From an uncultured Clostridia bacterium (lineage in GTDB: Bacteria; Bacillota; Clostridia; Oscillospirales; Ruminococcaceae): 64,000 nucleotides of DNA. The notes beneath the pieces are model-generated. The model was not told the origin of the DNA, did not search any database, and saw nothing but the letters and a program-made list of their open reading frames with translations. This document shows, piece after piece, positions 58,201-64,000 of the stretch. The stretch lies in contig CALWNQ010000008.1 of NCBI GenBank assembly GCA_944382875.1, positions 1-64,000 of the forward strand. The letters are read 5' to 3'. A program made the translations under genes and the position numbers. Position 1 is the stretch's first letter. Each line of letters begins with the position of its first letter.

Positions 58201-59710
58201 GCATCCCCCAGATGGTTTCGGCGTTGACGAGGGCGGAAAGAATCTGCTGTTGATTTTCAGGGAGGGCAGAAAACTCTTCCGAAGTCTCCAAAAGACGGGC
58301 GCGCAGCGTTTCCTCGGTTCCAAGCGGAACAGTGTAGGCGGTTTCGGTTTCATTTTTGTAAAGAATTGCCGCCGGTTCAGTCTGGGAAAAGGTGATGCTG
58401 CCGGTTTCTGTTTCCACCCGAAGGGAGGAAGTTTCTTTCATTGTCGGAAGTGCATCGGTCTGCTGCCAGTTGTCCGGATTCAGAAGGGCGGCGGTTTCCT
58501 TGTCGGCGGTGACAGTGAGAGGAATACCGCTCAGGTTGACCTGGATGGTATCTCCGGCGCGGAATATCTCGGGTTCGCGGATGGGATCGGTTAAGAGGAC
58601 AACAGCGCCGGCAATCAGCAGCAATACCGCTGCCACCGAAACCCAAAGAGCAGGTTTTTTATAAGAAAGCGCGTTTTTGATCCGGGTTTTCAGATTGGAT
58701 TCTCCAAACATTAACAGAGGGGAAAGGAGCCTGTGTTGCCGGACCGAAAGGTCGAGCAGAGCGCCGGCATAGGCAGCGGGCGCGCCGCTTCCCAATCGGG
58801 AAAGAGCGGCTTCATCGCAGGAAAGCTCCATATCTTTTGCCGAGAATCTCAGCGCCAGCCAGACAAGTGGATTAAACCAGTGGATGCAGGCCAGCCCCAG
58901 CGACAGCAGCCGGACCAGATGGTCGCCGCGGCGGATGTGGACAAGCTCGTGAGTGACCATGCAGCGGAGCTGTTCTTCCGGGAAATTTCCTTCAGGGAGG
59001 ATGATTCGCGGCCGAAACACCCCGATCACGAGTGGGCTTTCAGCCTGGCGGGAAATATAGAGCGGCACGCGGTGCCGGAGCGGATGCTTGAGCAGGCTGT
59101 TGCAGCGGTCGAAAAGCTGCTGGTTGGGATGCAGACAGGCGGTTTTGTATTTTTGCAACAGAAACAGGTATCCACCCAACCCGCTCAACAGGAAAAGGAG
59201 CATTCCAAACAGCCAGATGCAGGCGGCGGCAGCCGGCAGCGGCTCTTCCCAGATAGAACCGTCCTCCGCAGCAGAAACAGACGGGGCAGAGACAGAAGCC
59301 GGGACACTTTCCGTTTTGGAAGTTTCCTGGGCGGAATTTTCCGGAACGGATGTATCCTGAGCGAATTCATCCACTTGTGCCGGTGGTGCGGATGCTTCTT
59401 CCGGCAGTTCCTGCTCATCGGGAGCAAACTCCGCGGAGGGGAAAGAAAGGGATGGCTGTGCAGTTTCCGGAAAATCCTCAAAGACGGTATATTGGGGAGT
59501 ATAGGAGGTGTGGTTAAAGATGCTGGTCGGGCTTGGAAGCGAAACGGGCAGCACCAGCCGCAGTAACACCAGTCCCCACATCGCGTAACAGACGCGGCGC
59601 GGCAGCTTTTTGCCGATCAGCAGCCGAGCAATCAGGACAATCGCCGCAATGATGCCGGCAGTCAGGCTGATTTTTGCAACAAACAGGAAAAGTGAAATCA
59701 ACACATCCAT
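55298..59710 (-). CDS. Giant BlaR1/M56-family sensor metallopeptidase
   Basis: A 1470-residue membrane protein; ordinary BlaR1/MecR1 proteins have about 600. Spans lie at about 5-32, 42-58, 162-186 and 354-373. The M56 zinc site is MVTHELVHIRRGDH (His254, His258), with the downstream ELSCDEAAL glutamate. After the last span comes an extracellular part of about 1,095 residues with many strands and repeated Trp/Tyr-rich segments (WLVDDWLVCWGDAEKNTWEL), suggesting one or more propeller-like domains. I see no penicillin-binding SxxK module. By BlaR1 logic, ligand sensing outside would trigger cleavage of the BlaI-like repressor encoded 12 bases upstream. The signal is unlikely to be a beta-lactam. 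Confidence 0.8.
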   Translation of the reverse strand: MDVLISLFLFVAKISLTAGIIAAIVLIARLLIGKKLPRRVCYAMWGLVLLRLVLPVSLPSPTSIFNHTSYTPQYTVFEDFPETAQPSLSFPSAEFAPDEQELPEEASAPPAQVDEFAQDTSVPENSAQETSKTESVPASVSAPSVSAAEDGSIWEEPLPAAAACIWLFGMLLFLLSGLGGYLFLLQKYKTACLHPNQQLFDRCNSLLKHPLRHRVPLYISRQAESPLVIGVFRPRIILPEGNFPEEQLRCMVTHELVHIRRGDHLVRLLSLGLACIHWFNPLVWLALRFSAKDMELSCDEAALSRLGSGAPAAYAGALLDLSVRQHRLLSPLLMFGESNLKTRIKNALSYKKPALWVSVAAVLLLIAGAVVLLTDPIREPEIFRAGDTIQVNLSGIPLTVTADKETAALLNPDNWQQTDALPTMKETSSLRVETETGSITFSQTEPAAILYKNETETAYTVPLGTEETLRARLLETSEEFSALPENQQQILSALVNAETIWGMRDYADYFAVTPDFVSRFVSTLMATPGETTSGIERESVEVRGEIYLYLVNPRGETSISFWAEDDRAILTMGETQVILDPEPFEALLEEFADIPFAGWSTDFFQTAAPGFTELPDLPKYYSSWLVDDWLVCWGDAEKNTWELQIFRIPDGELLYTESTANMSIDVVRAAENSLYDIELSGTQGETAFVWGIKLGTNPVSNLYLDWPHIYPDSKSYRCSDIHLTDTGVIGVWYNGYELAALEDQPEGDGEQHMTILNMENIREAFLNEGLFAGEIAGLQNVQITNDGQTVVADISADGYPFTNGTVLAVRNGSQWNTRILTGSKLYPEGNALNSFYKILADGTIACYQLDENGWVVELIDPNTLETIRTLDFGGYSPDYLSLERRFPLSISGDAFYSPRVILRLIDRNTALVTDRSYKLEGERIYLFNFTESTLSEPVSLNSSLYSLNENWIVTSSDRISPDGTLQAYNLYSRPLSDLTATLQSRELRPVLPKEEIEAANADPVLLDLFNIRWNLVTHDSSYYALSDSIYSEAFHPLHWTLCEEQPVLPDHPDVTATDLTEAGTDYASANFFDMEEETILELLPLDGSEPRYYTASRGYPYYVASVLQRLLDNTTPNSYYYTGRDADRQQFESKNRLDILDAAALLQTGHRLRYDNRTAHVLTLNGDTAICLVIRSDAASYADVKAEPGLMPENARPVQIGGTTFYETDNSLLLVYQTGEADSALTLSDAYAKGLVSDNMLAEAQAAAAEEMPRLYRDETTFRIEQLLNFMNWRNEETGNPAAMFDNQFYYRFAELMAAFKASDDWESWQQTLQSFLDSKEEYAEFRQNLPLALQIFYPGEIFRQAIQDAWGSDAETDWDNPPNLLTYYPDEDIVATAYGIGFESSSHRYPVSFAEENGRLTVSYVTLLWYPGDENPYILNENDETVWIGEGWPLYPTLAELTQRAGELPLRTAEFVKEDGRWIFADSAP

Positions 59711-59722
59711 TCCAATCCCTCC

Positions 59723-60088
59723 TTATTCCGGTTTGGTGTGCCGGTCGATCAGAGCTTTCAGTTCCTCGGCTTCTTCAGCGGTAAACTCCTCTTTGGAGAG
59801 AAAATTGGTGAGGAACAGCCGGGAAGAACCTTCAAACAGCCGGTTAATCAGGCTTCTGCTTTCCGAAAGGCACACCTGTTCCCGGCTGACCAGTGGGGTG
59901 ATGACGGCGTTTTCATTCCGCAGAATCTTTCGGTCGGCCAGTTTTTTCACCACGGTAAAGACGGTGGATTTTTTCCAGCCGAGCTTTTCGCCGGCCAGCT
60001 GGACCAGGGCGGTGGAACGGATGGGCGCGTTGTCCCAGATCAGCTCCATCAGCCGCAGTTCTGCTTCAAAAATCTGGATGTTTTCCAT
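59723..60088 (-). CDS. BlaI/MecI/CopY family transcriptional repressor
   Basis: A 121-residue winged-helix repressor. It begins MENIQIFEAELRLMELIWDN; the recognition region is LGWKKSTVFTVVKKLADRKI, and the C-terminal dimerisation helix is SKEEFTAEEAEELKALIDRH. AGGAGG lies seven bases before the ATG at 60088. It is co-transcribed with the giant M56 sensor, as blaI-blaR1 pairs are. A dyad just past the promoter is its likely operator. Confidence 0.88.
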   Translation of the reverse strand: MENIQIFEAELRLMELIWDNAPIRSTALVQLAGEKLGWKKSTVFTVVKKLADRKILRNENAVITPLVSREQVCLSESRSLINRLFEGSSRLFLTNFLSKEEFTAEEAEELKALIDRHTKPE

Positions 60089-60111
60089 AGGACACCTCCT
60101 GTTTAACATTT

Positions 60112-60131
60112 AGGTCTATCAAAATAGACCT
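60112..60131. promoter_or_regulatory. Candidate operator of the BlaI-like repressor
   Basis: AGGTCTA-TCAAAA-TAGACCT is a perfect 7-bp dyad between the promoter and the gene. Binding there would block transcript start or early elongation, consistent with autoregulation. Confidence 0.6.
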
Positions 60132-60143
60132 CCTTCTGCTTTC

Positions 60144-60172
60144 AGAATAGCATACTGCGGCTGGATTGTCAA
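60144..60172 (-). promoter_or_regulatory. Promoter of the blaI-like / M56 sensor operon
   Basis: The minus strand has a perfect TTGACA (60172-60167), a 17-base spacer and TATTCT (60149-60144). Confidence 0.7.
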
Positions 60173-60191
60173 CAACTTTTTTCAGAATAAA

Positions 60192-60220
60192 AAAACACCC
60201 CGCAAAAAGCGGGGCGTTTT
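60192..60220 (-). terminator. Intrinsic terminator of rubrerythrin
   Basis: CCCCGC (60198-60203) and GCGGGG (60209-60214) with flanking A/T pairs form the stem; seven T residues follow on the minus strand. Confidence 0.8.
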
Positions 60221-60229
60221 GGTTAGAGA

Positions 60230-60769
60230 TTAATAATTTTCGGGTTTTACCTGGAAATAAGCCTTGGGATGTTCGCAGACAGGGCAAATTTCCGGGGCCT
60301 TCTTGCCGATGACGATGTGTCCGCAGTTGCGGCACTGCCAGATGGCGTCGCCGTCTTTGGAGAAGACCACGTCGTCTTCGATGTTTTTCAGAAGCTTGCG
60401 GTAGCGTTCCTCATGTTCCTTTTCGATTTTGGCAACCATCTCGAACAGAGCGGCAATTTTGGTAAAACCTTCTTCTTTTGCTTCTTCGGCAAAAGTTTTG
60501 TACATGTCGGTCCATTCATAGTTTTCGCCGGCTGCGGCATCTTTCAGGTTTTCGATGGTGGAGGGGATTCCGCCATCGTGCAGCAGCTTGAACCAGATTT
60601 TGGCGTGTTCCTTTTCGTTATCGGCAGTTTCGGTAAAGATGGCGGCAATTTGCTCATAGCCGTCTTTTTTCGCTTTGGATGCATAATAGGTGTATTTGTT
60701 GCGCGCCTGGGATTCGCCGGCAAATGCTGCGGCGAGATTTGCTGCGGTTTTACTTCCTTTGAGTTCCAT
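60230..60769 (-). CDS. rbr: Rubrerythrin
   Basis: A 179-residue non-haem diiron peroxidase that reduces hydrogen peroxide in anaerobes. The ferritin-like domain has diiron ligands in [48 protein letters not shown] and [14 protein letters not shown]. The C-terminal rubredoxin domain has CRNCGHI and [16 protein letters not shown] precedes the ATG. It lies 21 bases after the PerR/Fur-type regulator gene, as is common in clostridia, so it should be derepressed by peroxide. Confidence 0.96.
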   Translation of the reverse strand: MELKGSKTAANLAAAFAGESQARNKYTYYASKAKKDGYEQIAAIFTETADNEKEHAKIWFKLLHDGGIPSTIENLKDAAAGENYEWTDMYKTFAEEAKEEGFTKIAALFEMVAKIEKEHEERYRKLLKNIEDDVVFSKDGDAIWQCRNCGHIVIGKKAPEICPVCEHPKAYFQVKPENY

Positions 60770-60790
60770 AATCGTACCTCCTGAAAAATA

Positions 60791-61219
60791 TTATTCTTCT
60801 GCCGGATGGACGGTTTTGTCCCGTCCGATCAGGCTAATGTCCACACGCTGGAGTTCCAGCCCTTCTACCGGATGTTCAGCAAGATAACTGTCGATCAGCT
60901 CGACCAGCCGGTGATCGGGGCAGTCCCGCACCAGCCGCGTCTGCTGGTCGCAGATGTGGATGTGTTCGTAGGTGTTGATGTCGTAAATCACCGGTTCGCC
61001 GGCTGCACCTACCTTGATAATCAAACCTTTTTGATCGAAAAGGTTTAAAATGTTGTACACGGTGGCAACCGTCATGGAGATGCCACGCTGCTGCAGCACT
61101 TCCAAAACGTTTTCCGCCGTAACATGAGTATTGAGCTCTTTCAGCACTTGATACACCTGCAGGCGCTGTTTTGTGATCTGAATGCCATTTTCTTTGAAGA
61201 TCTGGCGCAGTTTCTCCAT
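60791..61219 (-). CDS. perR: Fur family regulator, PerR-like
   Basis: A 142-residue metal-dependent repressor. The winged helix is ITKQRLQVYQVLKELNTHVT followed by TVATVYNILNLFDQKGLIIK. The regulatory site includes YEHIHICDQQTRLVRDC. PerR proteins sense peroxide by oxidation of iron-bound histidines. The second C-terminal CxxC zinc motif is missing, so it belongs to a divergent subgroup. Assignment as PerR rather than Fur comes from the rubrerythrin gene downstream and the PerR-box-like site upstream. Confidence 0.82.
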   Translation of the reverse strand: MEKLRQIFKENGIQITKQRLQVYQVLKELNTHVTAENVLEVLQQRGISMTVATVYNILNLFDQKGLIIKVGAAGEPVIYDINTYEHIHICDQQTRLVRDCPDHRLVELIDSYLAEHPVEGLELQRVDISLIGRDKTVHPAEE

Positions 61220-61242
61220 CAGTTCACCGTCCTTTCGATTCC

Positions 61243-61271
61243 AGTATACCGGATTTTTCTCATTTTGTCAA
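61243..61271 (-). promoter_or_regulatory. Promoter of the perR-rbr operon
   Basis: The minus strand has TTGACA (61271-61266), a 17-base spacer and TATACT (61248-61243), 24 bases before the ATG. Confidence 0.75.
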
Positions 61272-61277
61272 CGGCTT

Positions 61278-61292
61278 TTATAATAATTTTAA
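61278..61292. promoter_or_regulatory. PerR-box-like operator
   Basis: TTATAATAATTTTAA differs from the Bacillus PerR box TTATAATnATTATAA at one position. It lies just upstream of the -35 box of the perR-rbr promoter. Confidence 0.6.
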
Positions 61293-61295
61293 AAT

Positions 61296-62177
61296 TCACT
61301 GTTTTTTGTTTTGGTATTCCACTTCGTATTGGGTTGGTGTTTTGCCGGTGTATTTTTTAAATATCACCGAAAAATAATTGGAAGTAGTAAATCCCAGGTC
61401 AAGCGCTGTGTCGGTGACCGAACGGCCGGCTTCCAACAGGCGTTTGGCTTGTTCAATTTTAACATGGTTGATGTATTCGCGTGGGGTGGCGCCGGTTTCT
61501 TCCTTAAATTTGACCTTGAAACGGGAGAGGGAAAGGCCGCAGCAGGCGGCAGCGTCTTCGAGCTGGATGGGTTCGGTGAGGTTGTCGTGGATAAACGCGA
61601 TGGCGTCGGCGATGGAGTCGGACTGGTGCAGCGACATTTTTTGGGAAAGTTTTTTCATCCGCCAAAGGGCACAAGCGATCATCTGCTCCCCAAGGCAGCG
61701 CTCTACCCGATTTTCGCGGCTCAGTGCGTAGAATGCGTCGTGGAGCATCGTCCGCAGCGAGGAATCCCCGCTGAACACCCGCGGCAGCGAACGAAGCGCT
61801 TGCCGCAGTGTGGCGGCGTGTTCCTCGTCCAGACCGAAAAAGGGGATGCCCGGCGACAGGTTTACCTGCATCCAGATGAGATCGCAGATACTTTCCGGAT
61901 AGCTGCCCGAGCTGTGCGGCTCATTGGGATAGGTGACAAAAATATCGGAACCGGAGAGGTTAAAGTGGGCGTTTTCCGCCTCGTAAACCTGGAATCCCTT
62001 GACCAGAAAAACGATTTCCATGCAGTCTTTATGGATGTGCGCTCGGAGCGGTTGTCCAGCCCGGTTGCTGGAACAGATGCCAAAAGTTTGCAGGGCCGGG
62101 ATGCCGGATTCAAATGGCGTCAGGATTTTGCGGTGTTCCTCCCAACAGTAGGAGTCGACCGAATTGAGGTATTCCAC
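61296..62177 (-). CDS. AraC family transcriptional regulator with N-terminal cupin
   Basis: A 293-residue regulator. The N-terminal cupin-like sensing domain includes HKDCMEIVFLVKGFQVYEAE and TYPNEPHSSGSYPESICDLI. The C-terminal double helix-turn-helix is IQLEDAAACCGLSLSRFKVK and ATPREYINHVKIEQAKRLLE, then TALDLGFTTSNYFSVIFKKY. The GTG at 62177, seven bases behind AAAGGAGG, is the likely start. It is divergent from the URO-D family gene, whose expression it probably activates; AraC regulators of this type usually sense sugars or other carbon compounds. Confidence 0.87.
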   Translation of the reverse strand: MEYLNSVDSYCWEEHRKILTPFESGIPALQTFGICSSNRAGQPLRAHIHKDCMEIVFLVKGFQVYEAENAHFNLSGSDIFVTYPNEPHSSGSYPESICDLIWMQVNLSPGIPFFGLDEEHAATLRQALRSLPRVFSGDSSLRTMLHDAFYALSRENRVERCLGEQMIACALWRMKKLSQKMSLHQSDSIADAIAFIHDNLTEPIQLEDAAACCGLSLSRFKVKFKEETGATPREYINHVKIEQAKRLLEAGRSVTDTALDLGFTTSNYFSVIFKKYTGKTPTQYEVEYQNKKQ

Positions 62178-62208
62178 ACAGAATCCTCCTTTAAAATTGT
62201 ATTGCATA

Positions 62209-62228
62209 TCATTTTAAATGCAAAATGA
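62209..62228. promoter_or_regulatory. Dyad in the AraC / URO-D divergent intergenic region
   Basis: TCATTTT-AAATGC-AAAATGA is a perfect 7-bp inverted repeat, placed between the two divergent genes and upstream of ATTATACTGG on the plus strand. It is a candidate AraC-type binding site. Confidence 0.5.
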
Positions 62229-62289
62229 ATTTATATCCATTATACTGGATACAACAGGAGAAATCAAGACAATATAAGGAGGAATTTTG

Positions 62290-63303
62290 ATGACATCCAA
62301 AGAACTGGTACTCAGCACCTTGGAATTCCGCAACACCGACGGCCGTATTCCGCGCCAGCTGTGGACGCTCCCGTGGGCATACGACAACTGCCCCGATATG
62401 ATGGAGAAACTCCAGAAGGATTTTGAGTGGGATTTCGACGGCCCCGAAACCCATTACGCTAAACTTCCTATCACCAAGGGCAACCCCTATGAGGTGGGCG
62501 AGTATGTGGACGAATGGGGCTGCGTCTTTACCAACATCCACAAAGGAATTATCGGCGAGGTTAAGAACCCGCTGGTAAACGAGGACGACTGGAGTGATGC
62601 GGACAATGTCCACATTCCTGAGGAGTTCCTCTCCTTTGATGTCGACCAGGTTAACGCTGCCTGTGCCGCCAAGAAGGACAAATTCCTGATGGGTGGCTGC
62701 TGCCCGCGTCCCTTTGAGCAGCTGCAGTTCATCCGCGGTACCGTAAACCTCTACATGGATTTGATGGATCCGCCTGCGGGGATGCTCAAATTTATTGAAA
62801 AGATGCACGACTACTACTGCCGTCTGCTGATCAAATGGGCGGAAACCGATGTCGATGCCCTCAATATGATGGATGACTGGGGCTCCCAGAACGACCTCCT
62901 CATTAACCCCAAGGTTTGGGAAGAAATCTTTATGCCGATGTATCGTGATTACATCAACATTGCGCACTCTCACGGCAAAAAGATGTTCATGCACTCGGAC
63001 GGCAACACCATCCGCATCATTCCCAAGCTGATCGACCTCGGTCTCGACGCGCTGAACACTCAGATTTTCTGCATCGGCGTCGACAATCTGGCCCAGTTCA
63101 AAGGCAAGATCACCTTCTGGGGCGAAATTGACCGCCAGAATCTGATTCCCCGCGCTACCACGGAGGAAATCGACGCGGCTGTTCAGAAGGTGTACGACAC
63201 CCTGTGGGACAACGGCGGCTGCATCGCCCAGTGTGAGTTCGGCCCCGGCGCAAATCCCAACAACGTCCACCGCATCTTTGAAAAGTGGGCTTCTCTCCGC
63301 TAA
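62290..63303 (+). CDS. Uroporphyrinogen decarboxylase (URO-D) family protein, methyltransferase-like
   Basis: A 337-residue TIM-barrel protein of the URO-D superfamily. It begins MTSKELVLSTLEFRNTDGRI; other stretches are MGGCCPRPFEQLQFIRGTVN, WAETDVDALNMMDDWGSQND, KMFMHSDGNTIRIIPKLIDL and FWGEIDRQNLIPRATTEEID. True HemE motifs are absent, and this resembles the MtaA/CmuA-like group, which moves methyl groups between corrinoids and cofactors or acts on unknown substrates. The ATG at 62290 is eight bases after GGAGG. No corrinoid protein gene is adjacent. An AraC regulator is divergent. Confidence 0.82.
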   Translation: MTSKELVLSTLEFRNTDGRIPRQLWTLPWAYDNCPDMMEKLQKDFEWDFDGPETHYAKLPITKGNPYEVGEYVDEWGCVFTNIHKGIIGEVKNPLVNEDDWSDADNVHIPEEFLSFDVDQVNAACAAKKDKFLMGGCCPRPFEQLQFIRGTVNLYMDLMDPPAGMLKFIEKMHDYYCRLLIKWAETDVDALNMMDDWGSQNDLLINPKVWEEIFMPMYRDYINIAHSHGKKMFMHSDGNTIRIIPKLIDLGLDALNTQIFCIGVDNLAQFKGKITFWGEIDRQNLIPRATTEEIDAAVQKVYDTLWDNGGCIAQCEFGPGANPNNVHRIFEKWASLR

Positions 63304-63313
63304 ATTCAAAAAC

Positions 63314-63342
63314 AAAACGGGTTCCTATTGGGAGCCCGTTTT
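63314..63342 (+). terminator. Intrinsic terminator after the URO-D family gene
   Basis: AAAACGGGTTCC pairs with GGGAGCCCGTTTT around TATT, with a long T-run. Confidence 0.85.
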
Positions 63343-63357
63343 TTTTGTCAGAAAAGC

Positions 63358-63386
63358 TTGACTTCTTTTGATGTGAATGGTAAAAT
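63358..63386 (+). promoter_or_regulatory. Promoter of the terminal methyltransferase gene
   Basis: TTGACT (63358-63363), a 17-base spacer and TAAAAT (63381-63386), 34 bases before the ATG. Confidence 0.65.
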
Positions 63387-63419
63387 GATATTCCAAAATT
63401 TTGGATGGGAGGGCTTTGC

Positions 63420-64000
63420 ATGACAGAAGGATTGGGATGGACCTTTGATACGGCAGCGGCTGCCTATGAAAAAATGCGGCCGGGATACCCCAAGGAGCTT
63501 TATCGGGCAATTTTTGCCTGTTGTCCGGTTGGGGAGTCGAGCAGGGCGGTTGAGGTTGGCATCGGCGGCGGACAGGCAACCCGGCCGGTTTTGGAAACAG
63601 GCTGCGCTGTTACAGCGGTGGACTGTGGGGAGAATCTTGCGGCGCTCTGCCGGGAGAAGTTCCGGGATTTCCACAATTTCCAGATGGTTGTGGGGAATTT
63701 TGAGGAGCTGGATTTCCCGGATGGGCAGTATGACCTGGTGTATTCCGCTTCTGCTTTTCACTGGATTCCGGAGCAGGCCGGCTACCAAAAGGTGTTTTCC
63801 ATGCTGAAGAGCGGCGGGGTGTTTGCCCGGTTTGCCAACCACCCCTATCCGGACAAAGGGCGTCCGGAGCTTTCCGATGAGATTCAAAAGCTCTACACCG
63901 TTTATATGAATTCGGTCAAAAAGCCGAGTGAATATACAGCGGAGATGGCCAGAAAACGGGCGGAAATTGCGTTGTCCTATGGTTTCTGCGACATCCGGCA
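63420..64000 (+). CDS. Class I SAM-dependent methyltransferase, partial (3' end outside window)
   Basis: The frame opens at an ATG behind GGGAGGG and stays open to the window end (193 codons). The N-terminus GWTFDTAAAAYEKMRPGYPK is typical of Methyltransf_11/25 proteins. Motif I is AVEVGIGGGQATRPVLETGC, followed by VTAVDCGENLAALC, and YDLVYSASAFHWIPEQAGYQ holds the later core motif. The substrate is unknown. It has its own promoter. The methyltransferase at 21101-21847 is only broadly related. Confidence 0.85.
   Translation, partial: MTEGLGWTFDTAAAAYEKMRPGYPKELYRAIFACCPVGESSRAVEVGIGGGQATRPVLETGCAVTAVDCGENLAALCREKFRDFHNFQMVVGNFEELDFPDGQYDLVYSASAFHWIPEQAGYQKVFSMLKSGGVFARFANHPYPDKGRPELSDEIQKLYTVYMNSVKKPSEYTAEMARKRAEIALSYGFCDIR

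Noticed and set aside
59723-60088. Beta-lactam resistance suggested by BlaI/BlaR1-like genes
   Set aside because: No beta-lactamase or PBP2a gene is nearby and the sensor lacks a visible penicillin-binding module.

Overview
The window reads as chromosome of an anaerobic, spore-forming Clostridia (Oscillospirales/Ruminococcaceae type, inferred). Support: dipicolinate synthase genes dpaA-dpaB, a SpoVAC remnant, rubrerythrin with a PerR/Fur regulator, low-GC Gram-positive style Shine-Dalgarno sites, TTG/GTG starts, and many lipoproteins. TGA is an ordinary stop codon here.

Region 1 (1 to about 18.43 kb, nearly all minus strand) is one end of an integrative conjugative element (ICE). In transcription order it carries two DNA-binding-like proteins, a promoter with a leader attenuator, a VirB2-like protein, a VirB6-like channel protein with a repeat tail, an NlpC/P60 hydrolase, PrgI/VirB3, VirB4, DUF5697 and DUF6100 proteins, an unrecognised protein, the VirD4/TraG coupling protein (interrupted by one in-frame TGA), an S1-domain protein with 27-residue repeats, and three small or secreted proteins. 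No integrase or relaxase lies in the window. Next to the element's end is a compact operon: an Rpn-type PD-(D/E)XK nuclease, a free-standing copy of its C-terminal tail, and a zeta-toxin-like kinase. The element appears to end inside spoVAC, which keeps its promoter region and first 110 codons and then runs into AT-rich element DNA.

Region 2 (18.4-31.5 kb): shikimate kinase, an amidase, an EEP hydrolase, a methyltransferase, an AT-rich transglutaminase-like gene, a four-tRNA cluster (Ala, Val, Val, Val), two MATE exporters, oligoendopeptidase F, a lipoprotein / small membrane protein / serpin operon, and an AEC transporter.

Region 3 (31.5-40 kb): a 550-bp AT-rich regulatory stretch, then an oligopeptide/dipeptide ABC transporter operon of unusual build. 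The OppC-type permease has a seven-blade RCC1-like propeller inserted in its first extracellular loop. The OppF-type ATPase has a coiled-coil insertion of roughly 185 residues between Walker A and the Q-loop. A small membrane protein ends the operon.

Region 4 (40-64 kb) is mostly housekeeping: AEC transporter, amidase, exonuclease III, sirtuin, AI-2E-type permease, nitroreductase, dpaAB with a good sigma-K-like promoter, a GyrI-like protein, TypA, RlmH, WalJ-like hydrolase, MurA, VanW protein, a divergent XRE regulator with two operators, the UPF0237/UPF0210 pair, a BlaI regulator with a 1470-residue BlaR1/M56-like sensor, rubrerythrin and PerR with a PerR-box-like site, an AraC regulator divergent from a URO-D family protein, and a methyltransferase cut by the window end.

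Most notable: the RCC1/coiled-coil peptide transporter, the Rpn / Rpn-tail / zeta operon, and the ICE junction in spoVAC.
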